From NCBI GenBank assembly GCA_016926255.1, contig JAFGOY010000082.1, forward strand, positions 1 to 41,515: a DNA stretch of 41,515 nucleotides. The letters are read 5' to 3'. The notes beneath the pieces are model-generated. The model saw nothing but the letters and a program-made list of their open reading frames with translations. It had not been told where the DNA came from and searched no databases. This DNA is from Anaerolineae bacterium. Lineage in GTDB: Bacteria; Chloroflexota; Anaerolineae; Aggregatilineales; UBA3940. The translations under genes and the position numbers were made by a program. Positions 15,595 to 24,435 of this stretch are shown one piece after another. Each line of letters starts with the position of its first letter. Position 1 is the stretch's first letter.

Positions 15595-17922
15595 TCACCC
15601 AACAGGCGCATTACGCGCCAGCCGCATGTCCCGATCCTTGACGAACTTCTCGATCCCCTTGATCAACCATTGTGGTGACAGGTGTGCCTCATCGATCACT
15701 TCTTCCAGCGTGCCGCCTGTCCGCCAGCGGTTGTCCCAGTCGGACGACATCGCGTATTCTTCCGACACTTTATTGAACAACCAGGGATGCATCAGCCAGC
15801 GGGCTTGAGTTGTGATCACCGTCGAGTCGGCCCAGTCTGCATCCGGCAGAATTGCCTTGCGGATGGCTTCTGGCTGGCGCTGGAACAGTTCTGCACTGGT
15901 CGTGCAGACGATCTTGACGTTCAGCCCCTTCTCGTCCAGATCGGGCAGCAGTTTGAGAATGCTCGCCATCGCGCTTGTTCCCTGCACGATCAGCATCCCG
16001 CCTTTGGGCTGATCGTCCCGGTAGTCGCGGACGAGATACGCGCCTTTCGCCGCCTCGAAGTGCGATGCCATCCCCAGCGCGTCACGATCCGGCACTTCGA
16101 TGCCGGGGCGGGTCAGGTGCAGCGCCACGACTGGCACGTCGAGCTTCAGCGCCGCGCCGAGCAGCACCGGCACCTCGTTGTATTCCCAGGGATGCAGGTT
16201 GATCACCTGTCCTTCGGGGAACAGCTGTGTGACCCCCGGCGCGAAAATCCCGAAGTGCGTGCGGCTGTCGTCGGCGGTTTCCGGCCCGGAGTGCCCGGCG
16301 ATCCACAGTACCTTTCCGACCTTCCAGTCGCAGTCCTGCCCGATCTGGCTGAACAGCCGCAGCATCCCGTACTTGAGATACGAGAACGATCCATAGGTTG
16401 AGCAGGTGCCCCAGAACCCGTCGAAGTGGTTTTCGGGGTCGTCGGCAAAGTTGACCGCCGCCATACCCGCCAGTATGCCGACGTTGGCAAACTCGGTGAT
16501 CGTCTGTGGCAGCAGCGTGCCGTCTTCCGTGCCAAAGTTCGAATACCAGCCCCAGCCTTCGAAGTCGCCGTAGCCCTCGGCGAACCCGGCGATCTTGGTC
16601 GACCCGGCGAGGTCGGCGGAAGCCGCTATGAACAGGGGCCGCTGATAGTGATCATGCCCGAACGTGTTCACCCACGCGCCCCATTTTTGCAGGGCCGTCC
16701 GGTTGGGGATCACCGTCCCCGGTTCGGCATACAGATCGGCGGGATAGTTTTTGTAGTCGTAAATCCGCGTGTCTTCGAACGGGTTGCCGCACTTACCGAG
16801 TTTGAAGGTCGGGATCGATTCCGGCACGCTCTCGCCGATCTCGACCAGCGTGTCAGCAATCGTATCGACCAGTTCCTGATCTCCGCGCAGCACCTCGATC
16901 ACCACCCGCAGGTTGGCCTCGAACTCCGCCCGCCGCGCTGCCGGATCGGTCGGTGCCGCCCCGCCGAAGTTCTCGAACGTTGCCCCGTATTTCTCGGCGA
17001 AAACCTCCTTGACCTTCCAGAACTTTTCGCTGTTGATCTTGTGCGGCACGCCGTGCGCCTTGTTGTCGTAGGTCAGGTAGTCGCGGCCTTTGCGCGTTTT
17101 GAACCACATCGCGCTCGGCACGCCGCCCGTGTCCTCCCGGTAAACCATATCGAGCAGCGTTTTGGTGATCGGTCCCCACTCGCTGCCCGATTCGGTGCTG
17201 AATACGTTCCAGCCGTGCGGGGCGAACCAGTCGGTCGGGGTGCCGTACACCCCCTTGCTGATCGGGTGATCATCGATCCCGAAGTCGTTCCAGTCGACCA
17301 GGAAATAGAGGTTGTCCAGCCCCATCCCCCACGCCGAGTTGACCGTTTCGTGGAACCCGCCGGGGGTCAGCCCGCCTTCGCCTTCGAGGATGAACACTTT
17401 CACCTCGCCGACCCCGGCCCGTTTCAGCGCCAGCGCTTCCCCGGCGGAGGCCGGTGAACCGTGACCCGATGGCCCGGTATTGAACTTGAGGAACAGCGTC
17501 TTGCCTTCCATCTCGGCATGGCCTGAAAGCCCACCCAGGCGGCGGAAGCCGAGCAGGTCTTCCCAGTACAGCGCCCGATCTTCCGCCTTGTTGATCGCGT
17601 AGCGCGGGTCGCCCGTCTGCTCGTATTTCACGCGCATAGCCTCGTTGAGCGTTGCCAGCACACAGTACACCAGCGGGATCGTATGCCCCGCCCCCAGGAT
17701 AAACCGGTCGCCGAAGCGTTTCTCCGGGTGCCGGATATCCCATCGCATTGCGCCGCTCAACATCAGCGTAAGCAGCATATGAACCTTCGACCGTGACCCG
17801 CCGGGATGACCGCTCTGGCGGTAGTTGAGGATGATGTCGATCAACTGGTCGATGATGTCCTTTGTCTTTTCCCACTTATCGAAATGACGACTCAATTCTT
17901 CATAACGTTGAACGATGTCCAT
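15595..17922 (-). CDS. Transketolase-like thiamine diphosphate enzyme
   Basis: A 775-residue protein, longer than the usual transketolase of about 660 residues. The first ThDP domain has SGHPGGSRS, ILGAGHTIP, GPSGHGSPASAGEALALKRA (the GPxGxG loop) and a metal/ThDP motif LEGEGGLTPGGFHE...VDWND, in which the usual GDG is GEG. The second domain has TEFANVGILAGMAA, where the catalytic glutamate sits, and HSGPETADDSRTHFGIFAPG, matching the H-D-S...D-G-P-T-H block. A C-terminal transketolase domain follows. It should move two-carbon units between sugar phosphates in the cytoplasm, but the altered motifs leave specificity open. The ATG at 17922 follows AAGGAAA. Monocistronic in appearance. Confidence 0.85.
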   Translation of the reverse strand: MDIVQRYEELSRHFDKWEKTKDIIDQLIDIILNYRQSGHPGGSRSKVHMLLTLMLSGAMRWDIRHPEKRFGDRFILGAGHTIPLVYCVLATLNEAMRVKYEQTGDPRYAINKAEDRALYWEDLLGFRRLGGLSGHAEMEGKTLFLKFNTGPSGHGSPASAGEALALKRAGVGEVKVFILEGEGGLTPGGFHETVNSAWGMGLDNLYFLVDWNDFGIDDHPISKGVYGTPTDWFAPHGWNVFSTESGSEWGPITKTLLDMVYREDTGGVPSAMWFKTRKGRDYLTYDNKAHGVPHKINSEKFWKVKEVFAEKYGATFENFGGAAPTDPAARRAEFEANLRVVIEVLRGDQELVDTIADTLVEIGESVPESIPTFKLGKCGNPFEDTRIYDYKNYPADLYAEPGTVIPNRTALQKWGAWVNTFGHDHYQRPLFIAASADLAGSTKIAGFAEGYGDFEGWGWYSNFGTEDGTLLPQTITEFANVGILAGMAAVNFADDPENHFDGFWGTCSTYGSFSYLKYGMLRLFSQIGQDCDWKVGKVLWIAGHSGPETADDSRTHFGIFAPGVTQLFPEGQVINLHPWEYNEVPVLLGAALKLDVPVVALHLTRPGIEVPDRDALGMASHFEAAKGAYLVRDYRDDQPKGGMLIVQGTSAMASILKLLPDLDEKGLNVKIVCTTSAELFQRQPEAIRKAILPDADWADSTVITTQARWLMHPWLFNKVSEEYAMSSDWDNRWRTGGTLEEVIDEAHLSPQWLIKGIEKFVKDRDMRLARNAPVG

Positions 17923-18083
17923 AGCAGGTTTCCTTTGATATTTAATGAAAAACAGTCATCTGCTGGAAAACACTTTTACCGGACGGAATAGTGTCGTATG
18001 TCCGAGGGTACATAAATACAGTATGGTTAAACGATAGGATGCTGTCAAGCTGGAGACAAAGCCAACTTATAAGTTCCCTATCT

Positions 18084-18154
18084 GCCCCCTGAAAGGGGGA
18101 AGTGGGCGATGTTTTGTCGCCTATGCGACAGAACATCGGTCGAAGGGGGTGGGG
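18084..18154. repeat. Bracketed palindromic repeat, copy 2
   Basis: GCCCCCTGAAAGGGGGA opens the element. The centre is a long stem, GATGTTTTGTCGC against GCGACAGAACATC with one mismatch and a 4-nt loop. It closes with GAAGGGGGTGGGG. Same layout as the copy at 1801. Confidence 0.75.
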
Positions 18155-18194
18155 CCTTAACCACAAATGAGCCTTTCCCCCCGAAAAGCAAAGA

Positions 18195-18220
18195 CAGTCC
18201 TCAACCGGAATTGAAGACTG
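18195..18220 (-). terminator. Intrinsic terminator after fumarase
   Basis: On the minus strand CAGTCTTCAA and TTGAGGACTG form a 10-bp stem with one G-T pair and a 6-nt loop, followed by TCTTTGCTTTT. It begins 29 bp after the fumarase beta stop. Confidence 0.65.
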
Positions 18221-18249
18221 CCTGATTTGATTGCACATCACCCAGATTT

Positions 18250-18864
18250 CTATCCCAGCAGCGCCGCCAGCTTTTCCTTCGACTGCGCCTCGACCGTATC
18301 GTGGATGCTGTTCCCGTGACTGTCCATCGTCACGATCAGCGGCAAATCCTCGACATGGATCACCCACATTGCTTCCGGCACGCCGAACTCCAGTTTGTAG
18401 ACGTTGGCTACTTCCACCACCGACTGTGCGATCAGTGTCGCCGCGCCGCCGACCGCGTGCAGGTAGACGGCTGGCTGATCCTGGCAGGCTTTGAGCGTCC
18501 TCCCCGCCATACCCCCCTTGCCGATCACGCCCTTGAGGTTGAAGTGTTCGATCACATCCGCCTGGTAGACTTCCTCGCGGATGCTCGTCGTCGGCCCCGC
18601 CGCCACGAATTTCCACTGGTCCTCGCCGATCTTACTGACCACCGGCCCGCAGTGATAGATCACCCCGCCGTCGAGCAGCCCCTTGAGCGTCTCGTAGAGA
18701 TCGGCTTCTGCGGCTGGGATAGAATCGCTCTTGATGTAATTCTCGACCAGAAACTTGTGCGCTGCGTCCCGCCCGGTGACGACCGTTCCGCTCAGCAGAA
18801 CGGGATCGCCTGCTTTCAGGGCGCGGATCGCCTCATCTGATATGGGTGTGTTCAGCTTATGCAT
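18250..18864 (-). CDS. Class I fumarate hydratase, beta subunit
   Basis: The 204-residue C-terminal (beta) half of a two-subunit iron-sulfur fumarase, converting fumarate to malate. Conserved segments are LLSGTVVTGRDAAH, IYHCGPV, AAGPTTSIRE, VIGKGGM and LEFGVPEAMWVIHVEDLP. Its ATG overlaps the alpha stop by 8 bp and has an AGGAGG site inside the alpha gene, giving equal coupled translation. The same fold serves L-tartrate dehydratase. The nearby sdh genes favour fumarase, which is an inference. Confidence 0.9.
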   Translation of the reverse strand: MHKLNTPISDEAIRALKAGDPVLLSGTVVTGRDAAHKFLVENYIKSDSIPAAEADLYETLKGLLDGGVIYHCGPVVSKIGEDQWKFVAAGPTTSIREEVYQADVIEHFNLKGVIGKGGMAGRTLKACQDQPAVYLHAVGGAATLIAQSVVEVANVYKLEFGVPEAMWVIHVEDLPLIVTMDSHGNSIHDTVEAQSKEKLAALLG

Positions 18865-19732
18865 AGCTTACCTCCTGCGTGTTCAGGTTGATCTCCATCT
18901 GCGCCCGGCGGTTGGCCCAGCACATATAAGCAATCGAAACGAAGTAACAGGCGGGCAGCCGGTGCTGCGTGCCGACCTTGACTCCCAGCACCGTCGTCTC
19001 GCCGCCGAACCCCATCGGACCGATCCCTAATTGATTTGCCTCGTCCATGATGCGATCTTCCAGTTCGGCCAGTTCTGCGTTTTCGTTTTTGTCGGCCAGG
19101 GGACGGAGAAGCTGCTGTTTCGCCTTCACATAAGATGATCCCCGGTCGCCGCCAATCGCCACGCCCAGAACACCCGGCGCGCAGCCTTTGCCCTGCGCCT
19201 GATATACTGAGTCGAGCACCACCCGGCGCACCCCGTCGAGGTCGCGTCCCGCGCCCAGCTTCGAATCGGGCAGCTTGTACTGCGCCGAGACGTTCTCACA
19301 TCCGCCGCCCTTCAGCAGCAGCTCGACCTTAATTGCCTCGTCGTCGCCCTCGTAGAAATGGATCGTCGGGTAGTCCTCGCCGGTGTTGTCGCCGCTGTTC
19401 TTCCCTGTCAGCGGATCGACTGCGTTAGGCCGCAGATAGGCCCTCTCGGTGGCGATGGCGCATGCCTGCCGGATGTAGTCGGTCAGTTCCCGCATCGACA
19501 CCCCCACCGGGATCGTCACCTCGAAGATCGGCGTTCCGGTGTCCTGGCAGATCGGCGTCGATTTCTCGCGGGCCATCTCGACGTTTTTAATCAGTGTATC
19601 GAAGGCGCTCTCCGCCGCCGACCCTTCCTCTTCCTTGTCTCTGGCCTTGCGCAGCGAACCCTCCATATCAACAGGCAGATCGGTCGCCGCCCGCCGGATC
19701 AACTCGACAAAATTTTGCGTATAGTCTTTCAT
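18857..19732 (-). CDS. Class I fumarate hydratase, alpha subunit
   Basis: The 291-residue N-terminal (alpha) half of the oxygen-sensitive [4Fe-4S] fumarase. Candidate cluster cysteines are Cys62 in PICQDTGTP, Cys184 in GKGCAPGVLGVAIGGDRG and Cys262 or Cys271 near RLPACYFVSIAYMCWANRR. GGGCENVSAQ and GIGPMGFGG are further family blocks. The ATG at 19732 has a strong AAGGAAGGTG site. It forms a two-gene operon with the beta subunit, ended by the hairpin at 18195. Together with sdhABCD it covers succinate to malate in the TCA cycle. Confidence 0.92.
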   Translation of the reverse strand: MKDYTQNFVELIRRAATDLPVDMEGSLRKARDKEEEGSAAESAFDTLIKNVEMAREKSTPICQDTGTPIFEVTIPVGVSMRELTDYIRQACAIATERAYLRPNAVDPLTGKNSGDNTGEDYPTIHFYEGDDEAIKVELLLKGGGCENVSAQYKLPDSKLGAGRDLDGVRRVVLDSVYQAQGKGCAPGVLGVAIGGDRGSSYVKAKQQLLRPLADKNENAELAELEDRIMDEANQLGIGPMGFGGETTVLGVKVGTQHRLPACYFVSIAYMCWANRRAQMEINLNTQEVSYA

Positions 19733-19891
19733 TGAACTTCACCTTCCTTTGTGTCCATTCAATTCCATCTTTCGTGTCTAGGTTGCAACGGACTTCCAGG
19801 CCAACCGTATTATTAAACATATCAGTAAAGCAAAACTTCTATATGTTCCCCCTGATTAAACGTTAGTGGTCGGAAAAAAGGAGCAACTCGA

Positions 19892-20419
19892 ATGAGAGAA
19901 ATACCAAAATCAAAGAATACAGTTTTTATTTCATCGACTATCTCAACAAATGTGAGTATTGAAGATTGTTTCCAGTTTGTTAAAGAAAAGTTTCCTGAAT
20001 GCTATCAAGACCTCTCAGATGGGCATAAGTATTTTCGAGTAGTGTCTGGCAACCCATTAGCCGTTGGCGAAGAAATTGAGTGCGCCGAAAGAGCGGGAAA
20101 CCAATCGATAACACATAAATATGTTGTCCATGAAGTTGTTCAAAATGAGCGAATTTATTACTTATCGAAGCCATCTTTAGTGAAAATTAAGTTACCTTGG
20201 GCCGCCATCGACAGCGAAAGCAATACATATGTCTATTATGATTTTACCAGGGAGGACCAGGATCACAGCTTGATAAGATTAACGATTGGCATTCAATTCC
20301 AAAGCATGTTTGAAAGACTATTTTCTCAGCTTTTTATGGGTATATTGCCCTGGAAAAAGCATTGTCTTGAGGAAATGGATGGATTGAAACAGGTTTTAGA
20401 AAGCAGCATCGGTCAGTAA
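19892..20419 (+). CDS. Hypothetical protein, possible SRPBCC/START-like fold
   Basis: A 175-residue protein on the opposite strand to its metabolic neighbours. The pattern of an N-terminal strand (FISSTISTNVS), a short helix pair, several beta strands and a long C-terminal helix (WKKHCLEEMDGLKQVLES) resembles the SRPBCC (polyketide-cyclase-like) superfamily that binds hydrophobic ligands. I see no diagnostic motif, so the call is tentative. A clear AAGGAG site precedes the ATG. Codon use is AT-rich compared with fumarase and sdh, suggesting acquisition. Confidence 0.6.
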   Translation: MREIPKSKNTVFISSTISTNVSIEDCFQFVKEKFPECYQDLSDGHKYFRVVSGNPLAVGEEIECAERAGNQSITHKYVVHEVVQNERIYYLSKPSLVKIKLPWAAIDSESNTYVYYDFTREDQDHSLIRLTIGIQFQSMFERLFSQLFMGILPWKKHCLEEMDGLKQVLESSIGQ

Positions 20420-20609
20420 ATTAACTCCTATAAGCGCATGCAGTTGGATGGCCCTGTGTGCTTTTGGATTCAACCTTTTTCCAACGATTGGGCACATCAG
20501 ACGGCTTCGGGCAGGCCGACGCTGATGCCTGTGTTTAACCACCTTTCCAGGTTTGGTGTCTGTCGCAGTTTAAGTACCCTATAAAAATCGTGGCGTGTAT
20601 TCTCCGCTG

Positions 20610-20939
20610 CTATGTCGGCAGTTGAAACGCGATGATCGTCATTGTCCCATAAATAAACGCCGCAACCCCAACAATCGCAATCAGCACCGCCAGCACTTTT
20701 CGAAACGGGTTGACCTTTCCAATATCGACCAGTACCACCCATGCGCCGCTCAATCCGTGAACCAGCACCGTCAGCAAAAAGGCGATATCGATGGCTTTCC
20801 ACACCGGGTTTTCGAGCCGTTCGATCACCCGCCCGAAGTCGATGTGCCCCGGCGGGTAGTGGACGACGATCATGTGCAGTGCCATGAAAACCACCAGCAG
20901 GATCGCGGTGTATCGTTGAACCTGGAAAAAGCGCGTCAT
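20610..20939 (-). CDS. sdhD: Succinate dehydrogenase membrane anchor subunit
   Basis: A 109-residue membrane protein with three predicted spans (about 10-28, 48-70 and 80-104). A LHMIVVHYPPG segment places histidines near the first span, suitable for haem or quinone-site roles. It follows sdhC by 9 bp and has an AGGGGG ribosome site. Its identity rests mainly on size, spans and position at the end of sdhABCD, because SdhD sequences are poorly conserved. Confidence 0.85.
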   Translation of the reverse strand: MTRFFQVQRYTAILLVVFMALHMIVVHYPPGHIDFGRVIERLENPVWKAIDIAFLLTVLVHGLSGAWVVLVDIGKVNPFRKVLAVLIAIVGVAAFIYGTMTIIAFQLPT

Positions 20940-20948
20940 GTCAACCCC

Positions 20949-21299
20949 CTATCCGATCCCAAACGCGAAGAGCAGCATCGGCACCCCACCGACAATCGTC
21001 AGCAGCGCCGCCGTCGCAAACGCTGCGTAGAACAGGCTCTTTCGCTGATCGGTCACGTTGAAATAGTGGACGATCAGCAGCCGGATGCCGTCGAAGCCAT
21101 GATAGACCACCGCCGCCAGCAGCAGCACTTCCAGCGTGATCGTCACCGGGGATTGGAACAACTCCATCCGCCGGTTGAACGCCTCGACGCCCTGGTTGGC
21201 TGCCCCCAGCACCCAGATATGAGTCAGCAGGTAGAGCACGAGCACCACGCCGGTAAATCGCCGCAGCACGAAACTGATAAACCCGGTTGTCTTGAACAT
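20949..21299 (-). CDS. sdhC: Succinate dehydrogenase cytochrome b556 subunit
   Basis: A 116-residue three-span membrane subunit that, with SdhD, anchors SdhAB and reduces quinone. The N-terminal RRFTGVVLVLYLLTHIWVLG matches the SdhC pattern, in which the span-1 histidine region contacts haem and quinone, and VVYHGFDGIRLLIVHY matches the second conserved histidine block. The start is ATG with GGAG upstream. The 159-bp gap to sdhB is unusual for an sdh operon and holds short hairpins. Confidence 0.9.
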   Translation of the reverse strand: MFKTTGFISFVLRRFTGVVLVLYLLTHIWVLGAANQGVEAFNRRMELFQSPVTITLEVLLLAAVVYHGFDGIRLLIVHYFNVTDQRKSLFYAAFATAALLTIVGGVPMLLFAFGIG

Positions 21300-21458
21300 C
21301 GCCGTCTCCGTTACTCCGTTATCGACTGTCCGTACACAAAGCCTTCGTCACTGTGTTCTTGTTAACCTGGGTATTCAACAACCTGCCTAGAGTCGACCGC
21401 AGGTCGATTATCGTTTTAGCCCGGCGCTTCAGCGCTGGGAAAAGCCTTCCCTTTTTCC
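21300..21458. other. sdhB-sdhC gap with small hairpins
   Basis: It contains a TCGACC/GGTCGA hairpin (about 21394-21408) and a GC-rich dyad around CGGCGCTTCAGCGCTGG (about 21422-21440). On the minus strand that dyad is followed by GGGCTAAAACG. It may act as a weak terminator or processing site between sdhB and sdhC. No gene seen. Confidence 0.4.
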
Positions 21459-22223
21459 TTACAGCGTCTTTTGACGCTCTTCCCGTTCCTTCTCGAACGC
21501 CAGCCGACGCTGTGTCAGCTTCCGCAGCGTTTCGATTGCCTCGGTCGGGTTCAGATTCTTCGGGCAGGCGTCGATACAGTTGAAGATCGTATGGCACCGG
21601 AAAACTCCATCGGTACCCGATACCAGTTCGAGCCGTTCGGCGGGGGCACTGTCTCGCGGATCGAGCACCCGCAGGAAGGCTTTCAGCAGCGCGTGCGGCC
21701 CGATGTACTGCCTGTTCATCGCCACCACCTGACACGAGGCATAGCACGCACCGCACATGATGCACGTCTCCGCTCGGTTCAGCGCCTTGACCTCCTCCGG
21801 CGTGACCCGGTACTCCTTCGGGCCGCTGTTCTCCGGCGGGATCAGCCACGGCTTGACCTTGAGATACTGCTCCCAGAATGCGCTCCGGTCGACCACCAAA
21901 TCCTTGATGATCGGTTGAAACGACAGCGGTCGGATCGTCACCTCGTTCTTTTTCGTCAGCACCGTTCGCAGCGGCGTGTTGCAGGCCAGCATGTTTTTTC
22001 CGTTGACGTTCACCGCACAGCTTCCACAGATCGCGTGTCGGCACGACCGGCGGAAAGTAACGCTCCCGTCTATCTCTGCCTTGATGTAAGCCAGCGCGTC
22101 AAGGATCGTCATCCCCTGCGGCACGGGAACGTCGAACGTCTGGAGATATGGTTTCCTGTCCACGTCGGGGTTGTATCGCTGAATGTGTACCCTGGCCTGA
22201 ATCGTCTGTTCTTGTGCTGTCAT
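21459..22223 (-). CDS. sdhB: Succinate dehydrogenase iron-sulfur subunit
   Basis: The 254-residue electron-transfer subunit between the FAD of SdhA and the membrane. The [2Fe-2S] cysteines lie in CRHAICGSCAVNVNGKNMLAC, the [4Fe-4S] set in CIMCGACYASC, and the [3Fe-4S] set in CHTIFNCIDACPKNLNP; all are present. I place the start at the ATG at 22223 with an AGAGG site. A longer frame from 22274 translates part of the hairpin repeat (the leader MIKLLKKFAG) and is not protein-like for this family. It is separated from sdhA by the composite repeat at 22244-22369. Confidence 0.94.
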   Translation of the reverse strand: MTAQEQTIQARVHIQRYNPDVDRKPYLQTFDVPVPQGMTILDALAYIKAEIDGSVTFRRSCRHAICGSCAVNVNGKNMLACNTPLRTVLTKKNEVTIRPLSFQPIIKDLVVDRSAFWEQYLKVKPWLIPPENSGPKEYRVTPEEVKALNRAETCIMCGACYASCQVVAMNRQYIGPHALLKAFLRVLDPRDSAPAERLELVSGTDGVFRCHTIFNCIDACPKNLNPTEAIETLRKLTQRRLAFEKEREERQKTL

Positions 22224-22243
22224 GATCTCGCCTCTTGTGGTTG

Positions 22244-22369
22244 ACCCCGCAAACTTTTTCAAAAGTTTGATCAAAACTTGATAGTCGTTTTTCGGGCTGC
22301 GCCCGAAAAATGAGTTCTAGGGTCCAGGGAGACGCTCTCCCTGGTGGGGTTCGGGGCAAAGCCCCGAAA
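22244..22369. repeat. Composite hairpin repeat, copy 1
   Basis: A train of perfect stems, read on the plus strand. First is CCCCGCAAACTTT...AAAGTTTGATCAAAAC. Then come TTTTTCGGGC/GCCCGAAAAA with loop TGC (22288-22310), CCAGGGAGA/TCTCCCTGG with loop CGC (22324-22344) and TTCGGGGC/GCCCCGAA with loop AAA (22350-22368). It lies between sdhA and sdhB. The same order is found, inverted, at 26757-26908, and the first part at 24368-24424. Confidence 0.8.
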
Positions 22370-22388
22370 CAATATCAGTTTGCGCTGT

Positions 22389-24197
22389 TTAATACTTCCG
22401 TTCCTGTGGTGGGTACCGATCCCAGTCGATATCGACATCCTTGTAGCTGAGCTCCGGCTCCCCGTTGCTGTCTTTATGGGCCATCGTGTGCTTCAGCCAG
22501 TCTTCGTCATCGCGTTTGGGGTAGTCTGTCCGATAATGTGCGCCGCGACTTTCCGTCCGCGCCAGCCCGCTGTTGACGATCACCTTGCTGAACGTGAGCA
22601 GGTGTTCCGTCTCGATTGCCCCCAACAGATCGGTATTGAACCGCCTGCTCTTGTCCATAATCCGGGCGTTCTTGAACCGGTCGGTCAGTTCCTGAACCTT
22701 TTCACAGGCGAGGGTCAGCCGCTCCTCGTCCCGGAACACGCCCGCGTACCGAGTCATTGCCGTTTTGAGTTCCTCTGCAATTGCCGCTGGCGATTCCTTT
22801 TTCCCGTTGATGCTGCTGTCATCCATCAACGTGCTGATGCACTGCCGGTTCTTCTTGACTGCCCCCTCGTCGACCGGTTGCAGCGCGGCTCCGCTGAGCA
22901 CGAACGCGGCCATCGCCTTCCCCGACCGCCGTCCGAACACCGACGCGCCTAATAAGCTGTTTGTCCCCAGCCGGTTGGCCCCATGCACGCTGATGCAGGC
23001 GCATTCCCCGGCGGCATAGAACCCCACCACGGGAGTTCCTTCCGCATCGGAGATCACCTGTCCGTTGGCGTTGACGGGAATGCCCCCCATGCTGTAGTGG
23101 GCGGTCGGCTGGATCGGCGCTGGTGCGTCGATAATGTCGACCCCCGCGAAGTTCAGCGCCAGTTCGCGCACCTGCGGCAGCCGCTCCATGATCTTCTCTG
23201 CGCCCAGGTGAGTCATGTCGAGGTAGATTCCCTCCCCGTCTGCCCCGACCCCGCGCCCTTGTTCGATCTCGGTCTGCTCCGACCGGCTGACCAGGTCTCT
23301 GGGGGCCAGTTCCATTTTGTCGGGGGCATAGTTTTCCATGAACCGGTCGCCGTTCACGTTGCGCAGATAGCCGCCTTCGCCTCGACACGCCTCGCTCATC
23401 AGGATGCCCTTACCGTATACCCCGGTCGGGTGGAACTGCACGAATTCCATGTCCATCAGCGGGACGCCTGCGTTATAGGCGATGGCGACCCCGTCCCCGG
23501 TGTTGGCGGTCGCATTCGAGGTGATCTTCCAGGCGCGGCCATACCCGCCTGTCCCGAAGAACACCGCCTTCGCCCGGATCAGGTAAAGCTCCCCCGTCGT
23601 GATGTCGAGCGCCACGACGCCCCGGCACACGTTATCCTCGACCAGCAGATCGAGGCAGTACCATTCGGCGTAGAATTTGACCCCGTTCCTGACCGCCTGC
23701 TCGTGGATTGTATGCAGCAGCACGTGCCCGGTGTAGTCTGCCGCGTAGTTGGCGCGGGGGACGCTGTGACCGCCGAACCGCCGCTGCGCGATCCGCCCGT
23801 CGGGGGTGCGGCTGAACACGCAGCCCATCCGCTCGTACTGGTAGACGATCTCCGGCGCTTCGTTGACCATGATCTCGATGGCACCCTGGTCGCCCAGCCA
23901 GTCCGAGCCTTTGATTGTGTCGAACATGTGCAGGTCGGGGCTGTCGATGGGATCGTCTCCAGGGGGGATTTGCTCAAGAGGCCCGCGCGGGCCGGTGCCT
24001 TCGACCGGGCGCACGTTGTTCAGCGCGGCGGCGATGCCGCCCTGCGCCGCGCTGCTGTGCGAGCGCAGCGGGTGAACTTTTGACAGTACGCCGATGTCTT
24101 TCACGCCGTTCTCGCCCGCCGACATCGCGGCCCAGGTTCCGGCCAACCCTGCCCCGACGATCAGAATATCATGCGTGATGACGTTGAGGTCTGCCAT
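22389..24197 (-). CDS. sdhA: Succinate dehydrogenase flavoprotein subunit
   Basis: The 602-residue catalytic subunit that oxidises succinate to fumarate with covalent FAD. It has the Rossmann [10 protein letters not shown] near residue 13, the FAD-linking histidine in [25 protein letters not shown], the active-site region [41 protein letters not shown] and [11 protein letters not shown]. The C-terminal helical domain ends with a [15 protein letters not shown] tail. The ATG at 24197 follows AGGAG by 8 nt; the frame continues 20 codons upstream without conservation. First gene of sdhABCD on the minus strand. Confidence 0.96.
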   Translation of the reverse strand: MADLNVITHDILIVGAGLAGTWAAMSAGENGVKDIGVLSKVHPLRSHSSAAQGGIAAALNNVRPVEGTGPRGPLEQIPPGDDPIDSPDLHMFDTIKGSDWLGDQGAIEIMVNEAPEIVYQYERMGCVFSRTPDGRIAQRRFGGHSVPRANYAADYTGHVLLHTIHEQAVRNGVKFYAEWYCLDLLVEDNVCRGVVALDITTGELYLIRAKAVFFGTGGYGRAWKITSNATANTGDGVAIAYNAGVPLMDMEFVQFHPTGVYGKGILMSEACRGEGGYLRNVNGDRFMENYAPDKMELAPRDLVSRSEQTEIEQGRGVGADGEGIYLDMTHLGAEKIMERLPQVRELALNFAGVDIIDAPAPIQPTAHYSMGGIPVNANGQVISDAEGTPVVGFYAAGECACISVHGANRLGTNSLLGASVFGRRSGKAMAAFVLSGAALQPVDEGAVKKNRQCISTLMDDSSINGKKESPAAIAEELKTAMTRYAGVFRDEERLTLACEKVQELTDRFKNARIMDKSRRFNTDLLGAIETEHLLTFSKVIVNSGLARTESRGAHYRTDYPKRDDEDWLKHTMAHKDSNGEPELSYKDVDIDWDRYPPQERKY

Positions 24198-24367
24198 GCT
24201 GGTTCTCCTGCGAGTCTTGTGCTGCGTGATCAATTGTCGTAAGGATATGATATACACAGGTGCCCGGCTTGAATAGTCTGTTTGTCATGTCTTTAAGCGG
24301 GGTTCCTCGTGATTGGTACGATCAATATCAACTATGCCGATTCGCCCTGGCTGGTGGAGGTAAATAA

Positions 24368-24424
24368 AATTTTGATCAAACTTTTTAAAAAGTTTGTGGG
24401 GTTACAGGGGAAAAGCCCCTGTAA
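24368..24424. repeat. Composite hairpin repeat, copy 2 (short)
   Basis: It contains the 18-bp perfect palindrome AAACTTTTTAAAAAGTTT (24378-24395) and the stem TTACAGGGG/CCCCTGTAA with loop AAAAG (24402-24424). It corresponds, inverted, to the first part of the longer copies. It begins 12 bp after the pfkA stop and, read on the minus strand, could terminate pfkA transcription. Confidence 0.75.
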
Positions 24425-24435
24425 AATGTCGCTTT

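Larger units (their letters stand above)
17923..18249. other. Intergenic region with a repeat and a terminator
   Basis: This 327-bp gap holds the upstream region of the transketolase gene, the bracketed palindromic repeat at 18084-18154 and the terminator hairpin at 18195-18220. I see no gene in it on either strand. Confidence 0.6.

Noticed and set aside
15402-15641. Small plus-strand frame in the nested repeat
   Set aside because: It is composed of repeat arms with no ribosome site.
16426-17457. 343-codon plus-strand frame inside transketolase
   Set aside because: Antisense of conserved transketolase motifs; no ribosome site or domain.
17942-18616. 224-codon minus-strand frame running through the fumarase beta end and the repeat at 18084
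   Set aside because: It overlaps fumarase beta in another frame and ends in intergenic repeat sequence.
18250-19732. L-tartrate dehydratase (TtdAB) instead of fumarase
   Set aside because: The fold is shared and cannot be fully excluded, but proximity to sdhABCD and no tartrate transport gene favour fumarase.
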